From contig NZ_UZAC03000001.1 in NCBI RefSeq assembly GCF_900538055.1, positions 186,001 through 250,000 of the forward strand: a DNA stretch of 64,000 nucleotides, read 5' to 3'. The notes under the pieces were generated by a model. That model was given only the letters and a program-made list of their open reading frames with translations. It was not told where the DNA came from and made no database searches. The DNA is from Pasteuria penetrans (lineage in GTDB: Bacteria > Bacillota > Bacilli > Thermoactinomycetales > Thermoactinomycetaceae). A program made the translations under genes and the position numbers. Positions 28,234 to 38,711 of this stretch are shown here, piece by piece. Position 1 is the stretch's first letter. Every line of letters begins with the position of its first letter.

Positions 28234-29526
28234 TTAACCTGAGAATATATTGGCATAATATCCACCGTTACCCCCTATATATAATTTTTTAAAGGATGGA
28301 TTCAATATATTTTTCCTGTGAGGGGGGCTGTTGATCCACGTATTGGCTAGGGCATCAGCAGAATTTTGTCCTTGGGCTATATTTTCTCCCCATGGATTAG
28401 AGGATTTACCATTTTTTCTTAGGATGTCCCCACCTGATCCTCCCACATCGTGGCTCATGTTCCTTGCTTTTGCCATAGAACCTGCCTTCTCTTGTCCAGG
28501 ACCTTCCGTAATAATTTCAAGTTTGGGGAGTCCATTCTTTATGCGATAATCGTTGATATTTTTAGCTGCCCCCTTGGCAATTTCTACCGACTTAGTGTTC
28601 CCTGTCGCAGTACTCTCCCCCGATTTCTGCTGGTCAGATGCATTTTCTTCCTTTTGTGGGTTGGTTGCCCCCTTTTCATTCGTGCCTTCTTGGTTCGTCT
28701 CGTGTGCATTGCCCTGTTGAATTCGTTTACATTCGGATAGGACCTTGCTAACTTCCTTCCTTACTGTAAGTTGATTCTGCAGTTCCGATGGATTGTTTAT
28801 ATAAATTTTCCTTATTCTATCTTTAAATTTTTCCTTTATTTCTGTTATACGTGTTCTTTCCGTGTATTCCTCCCCAGTGTTTTCTGGATAACTTTTCAAT
28901 TCATTACCAAATATTACATCAGATAATTTACTTAATTCTGTATCTATTTTTGATAAATTTTTTTCTGATTCGGGTAAATTATTTCCATTTTCCTTCGATA
29001 TTCTAACAATACGATCCGTGAACCTTTGTACTTCCTCCCTTTCTTTTGTGAATTCCCTACTGGAATATAACTCTCCAGTATTAGCGGGCTTCACAACCCC
29101 CTCATTTCCTCTGTTTTGCTGATTTGGGTCTATAAAGTAATTTTGTGTATCTTTAGATGAACTGTTTCTGTTTTCCCTTGATATCCCAGTAAAACCTTCC
29201 CTGGTGTTTTCTGATTTTTGACTTTCTGCCATGTGTTCTCCATAGGAGTACAGTTCCCTAGCGTTAGCAGGTTCTGTATTCCATTTATTCACTTCGTTTT
29301 TCTGGTTTGAATTTATACTATAATTTTGTATATTTTTATATGAACTATCTTCGTTTCCTCCTGATATTCCAACAGTACTCCCTTTACTGACCGTAGGTGT
29401 TGATAAGCCTTTAGATAATGGTTGTGAGGCCCTAGCGGGTAGAATAACAGTAATAGGGGTTGCTAGAGAAAGACTCATAATGAGAGCTAGGATTTTGGCA
29501 TTTTTCTTGTTCTGGATTGAATTCAT
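28234..29526 (-). CDS. Secreted CAP-domain (SCP/PR1-like, YkwD-type) protein
   Basis: 430 residues. Signal peptide in residues 1-33 (ILALIMSLSLATPITVILPARA). The middle is a low-complexity, Asn/Glu/Lys-rich stalk with at least two imperfect repeats (NYSINSNQKNEVNKW...ELYSYGEH and NYFIDPNQQNRGNEG...ELYSSREF). The C-terminal CAP domain (about 305-430) shows INDYRIKNGLPKL, ARNMSHD, NPWGENIAQG, WINSPPHRKNIL and a final YYANIFSG. CAP proteins of Bacilli are secreted; their biochemical role is mostly unknown, and in parasites they are common at the host interface. A terminator follows at 28121-28155. More AT-rich than the core genes. Confidence 0.82.
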   Translation of the reverse strand: MNSIQNKKNAKILALIMSLSLATPITVILPARASQPLSKGLSTPTVSKGSTVGISGGNEDSSYKNIQNYSINSNQKNEVNKWNTEPANARELYSYGEHMAESQKSENTREGFTGISRENRNSSSKDTQNYFIDPNQQNRGNEGVVKPANTGELYSSREFTKEREEVQRFTDRIVRISKENGNNLPESEKNLSKIDTELSKLSDVIFGNELKSYPENTGEEYTERTRITEIKEKFKDRIRKIYINNPSELQNQLTVRKEVSKVLSECKRIQQGNAHETNQEGTNEKGATNPQKEENASDQQKSGESTATGNTKSVEIAKGAAKNINDYRIKNGLPKLEIITEGPGQEKAGSMAKARNMSHDVGGSGGDILRKNGKSSNPWGENIAQGQNSADALANTWINSPPHRKNILNPSFKKLYIGGNGGYYANIFSG

Positions 29527-29675
29527 ATATTAATACCCCCCCGTTGCATTTTTTATTGTAAATTAAATCAATAAATTTACAATAAAATAATTATTCTTTT
29601 TAAAAAATATAATTTATGTGTTCGTACAACATATTATATAATAAATAAAAATAATATTCAATAAATATATCAATG

Positions 29676-29785
29676 TTATTTGATAGTACTTGTTTTTTTC
29701 ATTTCAATCCCTTCTGCAGGAAATAAATCGGCATGATATTTCGTGATGAACAATTTATTTGTATTATTATGTATTAACTAATGAT
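29676..29785 (+). repeat. Dispersed repeat R1, copy 2
   Basis: GATAGTACTTG near the start and TTATTATGTATTAAC near the end, as in 9171-9300. Confidence 0.5.
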
Positions 29786-29879
29786 ACCTATCTATCGTTT
29801 TTTTAAAAAATAGCAATAAATAATTAAAAATACATACATAATTTCTAGCCCCAGAACAGCCATTCGCACAAACGATCGG

Positions 29880-30060
29880 ATCTTGGCCGTATACCGAACC
29901 TGACGATTCATTGTCGGAAAAAGGGCTCTTGGCCAAACTTCGGACCTGGGGGTTCAGTCTCAGGAGTGGGGGCTGGACCATGGTTCGATAGCTCAAATGT
30001 ATCGTGGTAGGTTTCTGTGTCTACATCTGCCTAGATTCGGATTCTCCCCCACTGTATTCC
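29880..30060 (-). repeat. Repeat R4, left copy (inverted relative to 35725)
   Basis: The reverse complement includes AATCTAGGCAGATGTA, CACGATACATTTGAGCTATC and CCAGCCCCCACTCC, collinear with 35730-35905. The two bracket a 5.7-kb block of broken insertion sequences. Confidence 0.65.
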
Positions 30061-30175
30061 AAGGTATTCTTGTGGGAACACAGTAGTACATATGCGTTAT
30101 TTTTATAAAATTTAAGTTTTATATGTTATAATAATTGGCAACTCACCCTCTATCAGGGAATAAGGGGTTGTCGAG

Positions 30176-31329
30176 ATGAAAACAGAACTAGATTTCCCAA
30201 GGCCCCCTTTTTCGGACGAAGTGAAAATCATGAAAATAGAGAAATTAGGACCCACAGGATCAGATAAAATGAGAATTCGTTATATCCTAAAGTCCATTGT
30301 CAACCGTCCATCCCCGGGAATCAGGTGTTCCTGTGAGGATTCGGGAAATTTGGGACAAAAATTTGTAAGAGCGGGATTCGACAAGAAACGGAAAATAAAA
30401 CACGGCATCCTTGGCTTATGGGAAATTGAATCTGTTATGAAACCCCAACGATGGAGATGTACCTACTGCGAGAACAAATTCAATCATGTGTATGCATTTG
30501 TTGGGAAAGGGAAAAAATATGCAGATTTTTGTGGGGAAATGTTCTCGTCAACGGCAGTACTATCTTCAGCAGCGAAAGCAGCAAGGTTACATGGAATACC
30601 GGTGAGAACAGATTATACCCTATTTTTTGATGAATTTCTTCCTAGAAAGAGAAAAGAACTCGAGGAAAAGGCCATTAGGCAGGCCAGGGAACAGGGACGT
30701 TGTTTGACCATCAGTATAGATGATACATCGACAAGGAACAAGCTATTATCTATGATACAAAACTTGGGTCTGTATTGGCTGTGATAAAAGGCCGAAAATA
30801 TGAGGAACTTATGGACTACCAGAGGCAAAATCACCACCTATATGAACTTGATCCAGCGGTTATTGCCATGGACCGAGCCCCTATCTATACTAAGTTTGCT
30901 CTATCGGAATTCCCCAACGCGCTTATTGTGTTGGATCGCTTTCACATCATCAAGAATATAAGGGATCTTACCTTACACCCTCCTCTGAGAGTCACTCTTA
31001 GGGATAAGCGATTTGCCCCCACCATAAAGGAATTGTTACTTGACCTACTATGGAAAAATTATCGGGAAGAACTTTCCGATCAAGAGAGGAATATTCTTAA
31101 TGAATTACTTAGTTGTTCGGAAAAATTAAAGAATAAGTATGAATATATTACATATTTGTTAGCATTTTACAAGAAAAAAGAGAAATTCTTCCCCCATGAT
31201 TTCTTTGTTTTCCGCTGGCATTTGTCTTGTCATCTGCACTGGAAATGGGTGGACTGTATGTATAAGGAACTCGAAAAAAGGGTTCGTAAAGGACGCCCTG
31301 AAGAAAAAACACAGAGGGTTACTTCCTGA
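30176..31329 (+). pseudogene. ISL3-family transposase, frameshifted and truncated
   Basis: The first frame (30176-30784) has the N-terminal zinc finger region (RCSCED..., WRCTYCENKF), the HGIPVRTDY helix and the first catalytic aspartate in ISIDDTSTR. Text then shifts to the second frame (30775-31329) with AVIKGRKYEEL, VIAMDRAPIYTKFA and ALIVLDRFHIIKNI, the DRFH motif of ISL3. The C-terminal third with the last acidic residue is missing, cut by an IS3-type end at about 31327. Inactive. Confidence 0.78.
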
Positions 31330-32153
31330 CTATTAGGCCCCCTGGTATAATAGACCTGGAGCGGCATAACAGGAGCATGTTCCCCATGGGGGGTAAACAT
31401 GAAAGCAGCTCGAAAAAAGTTCTCGTTAGAATTCAAGCAAAAGGCGGTTGATCAGGTCAAAAGTGAACAACATATTGCCCAAGTGTCCAGACAATGCGAC
31501 GTTGCTATCAGTACAATCAGTAGGTGGGTTAAAGAGGAAAGACAGGAATCCTTCGCTACCGGGGAAAAAAGCGTCGATCCTCCCTACCAGCCAACAAAGC
31601 TTATGAACGGAAAATAACGGCTTCCAACCAACTCTGGGAGATGGATATTCAGTATAAACGACTTGCGGATCATACCATGGTTCAAGTTTTTAGCATCATA
31701 GATGTTTTTGACAGAAGTATTGTCTTCTCTGATAGCTATCTGTCCTGTAAATCAAGGAATGTAGTGAAAGGGGTTCAGATGGCTCTAAACAAATATGTTG
31801 GAAAAGGGGAGAACAAGCCTGTAATACGAACAGATAATGGTTCCCAATTCATTAGTCATGAATTCTATGGTTTCGTTGGGGCGGAAGAAATCCATCATGA
31901 ACGAATACCTAATAAATCACCCAACCATAATGCGCATATTGAATCCTACCATAGTATTGTAAAAAGTGATCTCTATGACAGGTTTGAGTTTCGCAATTTT
32001 GAGGAATTCCATAAGGAACATGTTGCGTTCGTAAGGCATTACAACGAGGAGTACTGTCATGGAAGCTTGGGGTATTTGACACCACACGAATACAGGAAAA
32101 TCATAAAGGACCCCCGAAACCAGGGTCTAATCAGGACTGTTAAGGTTATATAA
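31327..32153 (+). pseudogene. IS3-family element with an internal deletion
   Basis: Left end TGACTATTAGGCCCCCTGG at 31327. orfA (31399-31617) encodes a helix-turn-helix MKAARKKFSLEFKQKAVDQV...ISTISRWVKEE. orfB sequence resumes at about 31585 (SNQLWEMDIQYKRL) and runs to 32153 with the integrase motifs VFDRSIV, RTDNGSQFIS and NAHIESYHS. The segment joining orfA to orfB (leucine zipper and orfB N-terminus) is deleted. Inactive copy. The same left end occurs at 60719 and 45966. Confidence 0.78.
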
Positions 32154-33699
32154 ATTTCTCACTCCAATTGCATAATCTACCCTAATAAGATCGAATTTTG
32201 ATAAATATAATAATACATTTTTTATTATATTTTATAATGTTAGTATATGGTGTCTTTAATTGCGTTTAAAAATCCCGATTTCAGGCCAATTTCATCTATT
32301 TTTTATAATTTATATACTTAATTTTAGGTAATAAATGTTAATGAGATTTGTTTTATTATTTATGATTTGTTTTTTACAACAGGTAATAAATGGGGTCATT
32401 GGTTTCGATCAAAAATTAGTGGTTGAATGATAATCCATAAATACAAGTCTGTTTCGTCCTGAAATAGGCTGCTTTTCCCAGCGGGGCCGAGGGCTTACCT
32501 AGCACCTACCCCTTGGATCGCTTTTTTCGGTTTTGGGTGTATCGAAAAGTTGGCTCGGGGTGCACTATAAATTACATTTTGCCTACGGTTTCGGCGGGCA
32601 ATTTCCTACTTTGGATTACTTTCAGAAAATCGGACCTGATGAGAACGAATGGGGCTAGAGTCGGGGGTTATATGAAGTAATATCATAAAAATGGTTTATA
32701 AATTTGGGAATCATTACGAAGAAAATGGGGCATCGGCTTGCTTTGTGTCGCACAAGACGGATGGTAGGGCTATTTTGCCATGGTGGGTTGAAAATAGGGG
32801 GTTGACCCGCTGAATCCAAGAGGCTACTCCTGGAAAAAATATTTCATCTTGCAAATTAGCATAAACTTGGGGAAGCCTACGAGTTTATAGAGGATGTTGG
32901 AAATCTGCACGCTCTCATCAGGGTAGGATTACAGCACGACCACAAGAACATTAGAAAAGGTGCAGAAAGCCTACAGAGGAGCAACAGTCCATTGCAAATT
33001 ACCATCGAGGAGACAAGGCTACCCATGCTCTTATAGAGGGAAAGAACTGTGCCACCAAGCTTGACTTTCGCCAATGTTTTTGGGTTTGGATTTGGAGGAA
33101 CTATGAGAACCTTGCTATCGTATGTTGCAATAGCCACCTGGAAAACGATCAGGGGGTAAATTGCTGGAATATTTCATAAGATTAATATAGTGTTTAATAC
33201 ACATAAAGTAAAATAAAAATACATTCAATAATTTTGGATACATAATTTATTCCCTAATAGGGAGTGGGTTGCCCATGATTATAACATATAAAGATTGAAT
33301 GTTTATAAAAATAAAGTATATGTCCTACTATGTTCCCTCTAGAATACCTTGGAATACAGAAGGATGGTGCTGGTGCCGTTAAAAAGGTTCACAATTGTTT
33401 CCTGAGGTTCGAATAAAAATGGAAAGTGGGCTTTTGCGGATTCATAAAAATAACTACATAAAATTTTATGAAATCATACTATCTATAGAAGCTCGGTTCC
33501 CTAATTATGGTTAGGTTACCGATATTATAATAATATTCCGAATATATAGTCAAAATAGGATATGACCCTACCTTCCTTACGTACATTCGAAACAACTTTA
33601 TATGTATTACCTGAAAAATACCCTCAAAGAAACTTGAAGACCATCTGTTATTCCTATACAATCCTCTTTATACCCACTATAAAGGGAGGTTGATAACAG
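32154..33699. other. Gene-free region inside the insertion-sequence island
   Basis: About 1.55 kb. AT-rich at both ends. Plus strand 32865-33030 is an open stretch (KLGEAYEFIEDVGNLHALIR...) without a start, ended by a stop, possibly the remnant of an old gene. Bases 32440-32700 are more GC-rich and of unknown nature. No intact gene. Confidence 0.4.
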
Positions 33700-35369
33700 A
33701 TGGTCTCAGGGTATTGTACCATAGAACAGTCGAACTTGGAAGGGGTAGAGGAATGGATTGAATGCTTCGCGAATAAGTGGCGCTGGTGTTCCACCAAGGA
33801 AGAAATTAAACTTGCAACCCTTTGCGAGTATTATGAGAAACATGCTTCATGGTACAAGGAAACATATGCCGATTATCATAATACTATCGGTCAACCCTGC
33901 AAGGATATCCTTTTTACCATAATCCTGGAGTCCATTAAAGAAACCTTTGGGTGGACAGACAGGGAATTGATCGAACGTATTCCACGGGAAGGAGTGTTCT
34001 TTGAAGCTCTGGGGGGCAAAAAAGGAAAGCCCCTTATAGGTAGGAGAACATTATACGAAGGCAGAAAACGGTTGTTGGCATACGAGGAGAAAACAAAATG
34101 CAATGTTACACAGGACTCCTTTCAGCACTTCACCACCTTCCAAAAGTCAATAGTAGGTATGACATCCACCTGCCGTAGAATGGATAGCACGCTAATCAAC
34201 AGCAACATAAGGAAATTGACCCGTAATGACGTGATCTATCTGGTGGCGAAAAATGTGGTTTGTATCTCGGCTGAACTCCTGATTCCCCTCCCCGCGGAGT
34301 GGGGGGTTTTTCTGGAGAAGGGGTGTAAACTAACAGACATCGATAGTCGGCAATCATTGGGCTATCAGCCTCCCCTTCCCCCCAAAAAAGGGGCAACAGC
34401 AAGGGATCATAGGACTGCAGAGCTAATTGGGGTTTGCTTGGCTGTAAGGGAACAGGTCTCCCACTATGACAACATCAGATCAACCAAGGAGTATGCATTG
34501 CTGGAAAGGGTGATCTGGGAACAAACTGAGGAGGATGAACAAGGAAATCTCAGGATGCTCTCCAAGGTGCGTTCTGGTAGTCTACAAAGCCCTTATGATC
34601 CTGATGCTCAGTACAGGAAGAAGAACAAACAGGGGGATATTCCGGCCAAATCGTAGAGGATCGTGATGGAGAGAAGGGAGTAAGCCTAATTTCCTTCTTT
34701 GATATGGAAGGTTCCCTTCATCCAGATACGGCCTTTGCGAAGGAGTACATAGAAACATGGGTTCCCCATGATGGAATGCGGTTGTGTGCCGATGGGGGGT
34801 ACTACAGCCATGAGATAAGCGAACTTGCCCAATCAAAGGGTATTTCGCTATGCTTCACCAATATGACGGGCCGAAGGGGGAACCCCGATAAATTGAGGGC
34901 AAGCACGTTTGTGCGAGACAAAAGAACAAAGGAAATTACACGGTGCGTGGCAAACAAGGAACCCGAGAACAGCCAGTACAAACCAGGGAGAAAACCAGGG
35001 AGCGGGACCAGTGTGGCTTATTTCAACGGGGAGGATTGCAAGAAGTGCCCCTTTGCGGATCAGTGCATTGGCAAACTCAACAAAACAGGGGGAAGAACCA
35101 TAAGATTAACCGACCGAACGTACTCGGCGGCGGAGCAAAGAGATCAATTGGAGGAGACAAAATATAGGGAAGCAGGGAACAGTCGTGCGGCCATTGAGGG
35201 CGTTTGCTCCGCACTAAAAAATGCTTACGGAGCTCGCCGACTTAAGGTGCGTGGTGAACGAAGAGCTAGGTTGACAATGTTCGCAAAGTGTGTAGCGTAT
35301 AACACATCTCAAGTCTCCGAATATATAGTAAAATTTATAAGAATAAGAAGGAGAGAAGCCATATCGTGA
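33700..35369 (+). pseudogene. IS1182-like DDE transposase, one frameshift (best copy in the window)
   Basis: The first frame (33700-34656, 318 aa) carries the N-terminal helices and RRMDSTLINSNIRKLTRND, the first-aspartate region. The second frame begins at about 34640 (YSGQIVEDRDGEKG) and continues as 34704-35369 with the ADGGYYSHEI aspartate, a zinc-like C..CPFADQC cluster, TDRTYSAAEQRDQ and a C-terminal EGVCSALKNAYGARRLKVRG with the glutamate. The break lies at a run of 5 G near 34634. It could be restored by a one-base shift, so a recently dead copy, a sequencing error or recoding are possible. Degenerate relatives lie at 9721 and 47460. Confidence 0.8.
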
Positions 35370-35955
35370 TGAGCATATCTAATAATTTAAAAAATTCATA
35401 AAATAATCGGAACTATAGGCCGGTCTATTTGGCGTGCCAAGATGTGCGGAATAAGGCATTCATTTCCGCGATCATGGGTTCAAAAACCGAGTTTCCATGG
35501 TTATAGTAGAAATACAACCATAATCGTTACGTTTCACACATATCTAGATCAAAACATTCATACTATTCAATTTTTTATTTACATTACAAATTATCCATAC
35601 ATATTATACAGAAGTAATTCATTAACTAATAGCAATCAATATATATCATTTTGAAATATAATTAATATCGGAAAAAACCAAATCAACTGACTTTTAATTC
35701 CAGCACCAGCACCAAGGATAGAATTAAAATCTAGGCATATGTAAACATAGGATCCTATCACGATACATTCGATCTATCGAATAATGGTTCAACCCCCACT
35801 CCCGAGACCGAACCCACAGGTCCGATTGCGGCCAAGACCCAATGGATCATTAGACGACGCAGGAAAGGCCCCTACACCAAATTTGGGATGCAACCCAAAA
35901 GTGTTATACAGAAAAATTGGGATAGTTCCAGCCTCCCCCTGTCTGCACTACACAC
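35370..35955. other. Spacer between the IS1182-like element and tatC
   Basis: 35449-35510 is the 3' flank of the element, as at 48390-48450. 35520-35690 is AT-rich. 35725-35905 is the right R4 copy. No gene supported. Confidence 0.45.
35725..35905 (+). repeat. Repeat R4, right copy
   Basis: AATCTAGGCATATGTA, CACGATACATTCGATCTATC and TTCAACCCCCACTCC match the reverse complement of 29880-30060. The end carries CCAAATTTGGGATGCAACC (35879-35897), half of the palindrome at 44652. Confidence 0.65.
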
Positions 35956-36807
35956 TCACTTCTCTCTTTCTTCCCATGGCAAGCTATCTCTCTTGGCTCT
36001 TGATTCCATCCAATTCAACCAGGCAATACTGGCTTCATAGGAGAGGAATAAAAACATCATAAAAATACAATTAAACCATGAAAAGTCACCAGGTGATAGC
36101 ACCGCGGAAAAAATAAGCAACAAAAAATATGCGATTTTTCTCATCCGCCTCAATTTTGCCGCTGTGATAACTCGCAAGCGGGCAAGAATCCATACGAGGG
36201 CAGGAATTTCAAAAATAAGACCACAAGGCACCACAACCATGAAAAAAAAACGCAAAGCATGTTCAATGTCATACTGCATGAGCAGACCGCTGGAGCGATT
36301 GTACTCGCCAGAGTAGTTGCGTGCCCATGGGAAGACAAACCAAACCCCTAAAGAACAACCCAAGAAGAATAAACCAAGCACGGTAGGTACCCAAACAAGG
36401 GCCAAATTCCTTTCCCGTTTCGTTAAACCTGGTACAATGAATCTCCAAGTCTGACAAAGCACTACAGGTAAAGCAGCTAAAAAAGCTATGATGAAGGAAA
36501 TGTGCAAACTAGACTGTAATCCCCCCATAGGATTACGAGTAATTATATTGTAATTAGGGTAGGCAAACTCCAAAAATATTGGTAAAATAGACTGCGAACA
36601 TAATAAAATTGAAATAAAAATAATAGAAATAGTTAGTAAAGAAATCAATACCCTCCGCCGGAGCTCCTGCACATGATCCTCACACCAAGCCGGTTGTTGT
36701 CCCTTCTCCTGGTTTTCGATTGTTGTATTCACGGCCATCTCTTGTATTACCCAATCCGGTTTTAAGGGCTCCCTTTGTCTATCTATATCTTTATATAATT
36801 TTACCAT
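35956..36807 (-). CDS. tatC: Sec-independent protein translocase TatC
   Basis: Receptor subunit of the twin-arginine translocase, an integral membrane protein with six helices. Features: VQELRRRVLISLL (H.xELR(R/K)R at the start of helix 1), the GGLQSSLHISFIIAF helix, TWRFIVPGLTKRERN, FEIPALVWILARL and SPGDFSWF. 283 residues; it has an extra N-terminal extension of about 45 residues before the ELRRR motif. The ATG at 36807 has GGAGG 7 bases upstream. No tatA is adjacent on either side. Its 3' end lies next to an R4 repeat. Confidence 0.9.
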   Translation of the reverse strand: MVKLYKDIDRQREPLKPDWVIQEMAVNTTIENQEKGQQPAWCEDHVQELRRRVLISLLTISIIFISILLCSQSILPIFLEFAYPNYNIITRNPMGGLQSSLHISFIIAFLAALPVVLCQTWRFIVPGLTKRERNLALVWVPTVLGLFFLGCSLGVWFVFPWARNYSGEYNRSSGLLMQYDIEHALRFFFMVVVPCGLIFEIPALVWILARLRVITAAKLRRMRKIAYFLLLIFSAVLSPGDFSWFNCIFMMFLFLSYEASIAWLNWMESRAKRDSLPWEEREK

Positions 36808-36840
36808 TGCTTACCTCCATATATTCAGCATACAACTCAC

Positions 36841-37480
36841 CATTGGGATGTCGGGTCAACTGAAGTGGGCATATCCAAATGACCGGCTGACGTGTGTCAA
36901 GAAAAGGTAGGGTAGCACCCCTGTCCGGTAAGAATCGGGGAGATCAGCGAAAGCAAACCGTTCGATGACGCATTGAAAGTCACAAGCCCATGTCAAAACC
37001 GATGTCAGCAATCTAGATTCGGGATCAACCGAAGGAGGAGACCTATTTACTACCTCGGTGACACGCGGTATATAGACGAGATAGACCCGATTTAGGTCCT
37101 TGTATAGAACTTGAGAGACTGTGTGCCAAGCTGGGCTGGGTACAGAAAGGATGAAGGAGCAGGCTCTCTAAAACCGATCGATCGGTGGTAGGTTCCAAAC
37201 CACCCCAGCGCGGCTCATGGTAAGGGCATGATAGAGATTGTTTGTGCATTGATGGTGGAAAGTGTTGCCTATTTTTCCGAAGAGGATGTATATTTCCGGG
37301 CTTATGGTAAGTTGGCTCACCACCCCTAGAGGAGCTTGTGAGCGGAGTGGTGAGCCAGGGGGTAAGAAAGAAAGCGTGCTTGATTTTGCTTTTGGGGGGC
37401 AGAGGCTCAAGAATTGGATTGGGAAATGCCTTGGGGATATAGACCGCCCTGGCTGGCATATCGAGTGTTCTGTCATGATT
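36841..37480 (+). other. Group II intron-like relic (5' domains only)
   Basis: A GC-rich non-coding block in an AT-rich gap. Its text looks like domain I of a bacterial group II intron: GGCATATCCAAATGACCGGC, GTGTGTCAAGAAAAGGTAG, AATCGGGGAGATCAGCGAAA and GGAGGAGACCTATTTACTAC. There is also a strong hairpin, GGCTCACCAC/GTGGTGAGCC, at 37314-37352. No reverse transcriptase and no domain V were found, so it is at best a truncated relic. A rearranged partial relative lies at 56640-56900. The large minus-strand frame here (37043-37666) is a shadow. Identification rests on memory of intron sequences and should be tested. Confidence 0.42.
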
Positions 37481-37852
37481 CGTCATTATTTGGGTAACAT
37501 GACTGACATTGTAATGCTTGCAAGTAGTTCGTTTGAGTAATCGAATCTTCTCCAGCATGCGAGGATAACAGCAACTTGATGCTTTAGATGCCTGGTTTAC
37601 ACGGCATGTGTGTGGGACACTGGGTTTGCTTCCCATGCATGTTTCAGGATGTGAAAATAGATCCATTATCTTCTTACTATGGTTTTCTCAGGGGAATCTA
37701 AGACTTTATGAATAAGACAATGGATGATGACAAATGACTCGACGATATTTTACCTTATTTATTGTAATTTGTAAATAAAGGGAAATTTTTTCTATGTTAC
37801 GTGTGTTGCTCCCCGCCTACCAGTGACCGGCAGACGAACAGAAGTCTTTTAG

Positions 37853-38032
37853 ATGAATCAGATCGAACCAGTCCCCCCTGTGTGGCAAGGCTCCTCGATA
37901 TCTCTCGGCTCTTTACGACCTAGCGACGATCAACAGCCGCTAGGCACCTTCACGACGGATTCCCCAGTTGCACAGGAAAAGCCTGTGTTTATCCTACCTG
38001 TACACCCCATGCCGCTGGGACAGAGTAGATAG
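37853..38032 (+). CDS. Possible small protein (59 aa), unrecognised
   Basis: ATG at 37853 opens a Pro/Ser/Gln-rich frame (MNQIEPVPPVWQGSS... ending HPMPLGQSR) in a gap of about 450 bp before rsmD. Its base composition is like the core genes, unlike the flanking AT-rich DNA, but the ribosome-binding site is weak and no family is recognised. It may be the tail of a lost gene. Confidence 0.28.
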   Translation: MNQIEPVPPVWQGSSISLGSLRPSDDQQPLGTFTTDSPVAQEKPVFILPVHPMPLGQSR

Positions 38033-38137
38033 CCGCGAATCCTTCCGTCCATCCCTTGTGCCTCCTTTCCCCTTACTCTATGCTAAGTGAGGGTATGGTT
38101 CATATCCTATCTCCAACTGCATAGGGGGAATGTACTC

Positions 38138-38682
38138 ATGCGTATCATAGCGGGAACCGCTAAAGGAAGGCGCCTACAATGCCCTCCTAAGAATGTGCGT
38201 CCCACTAGTGACCGTGTCAAGGAGGCCTTATTTCATATCCTAGGCCCTTTTTTTCCGGTGGTACCCTACTCGACCTCTGTGCCGGCAGCGGTTCCCTTGG
38301 CCTAGAGGCGCTGAGTCGGGGTATAGAAAAAGCCATCTTTGTTGAACACAATACAGGCACATGTAAAATTCTACTTCACAATATCCAATCCACAGGATTC
38401 CAACATCGATCAACGGTTCTCCCCTATGACGCACGGAAGGCCCTACGTATACTATCCCGTGCACCCCATCGTTTCTCCCTCATTCTCCTGGACCCCCCCT
38501 ACAACTCCCCATTACTCAGGATTCTACTTCAAACCATAGCAACCGGCCCCCTACTTTCCCCGAGGGGACAAGTTGTCGCGGAACACGCACACGATCAGAT
38601 CCTACCGGAGCAAATCCATTCCCTGCATGCTCGAGCACAACACAAATACGGTTCCTCTGTTTTCACCATGTACCGAAACTAA
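38138..38682 (+). pseudogene. rsmD: 16S rRNA (guanine966-N2)-methyltransferase, frameshifted at a T7 run
   Basis: RsmD methylates G966 of 16S rRNA with S-adenosylmethionine. ATG at 38138 (after AGGGGGA) gives MRIIAGTAKGRRLQCPP, PTSDRVKEALFHILGPFF, then the frame is lost. One base later the SAM-binding loop LLDLCAGSGSLGLEALSRG appears, followed by the catalytic DPPYNSP and the C-terminus QHKYGSSVFTMYRN with a stop at 38680. Adding one T to the seven-T run (38248-38254) restores a full protein of 181 residues, the normal length. So this is a sequencing error, a recent mutation or slippage. It lies 29 bp upstream of coaD, as ylbH does in Bacillus. Confidence 0.85.
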
Positions 38683-38711
38683 AAAAATAGATCGCCAGGG
38701 GGAATGATCCC

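Larger units (their letters stand above)
29527..30175. other. AT-rich spacer with R1 and R4 repeats
   Basis: 29676-29785 is an R1 copy and 29880-30060 an R4 copy. 29540-29680 is strongly AT-rich and should include the promoter of the CAP gene. No gene supported; the frame at 29778-29996 is repeat sequence. Confidence 0.45.

Noticed and set aside
32877-33137. 86-codon minus-strand frame in the insertion-sequence island
   Set aside because: It is a shadow of a plus-strand relic and lacks a ribosome-binding site.
37043-37666. 207-codon minus-strand frame
   Set aside because: Composition is unlike a protein (Ser, Pro, His, Cys scattered) and it covers the GC-rich intron-like relic on the other strand.
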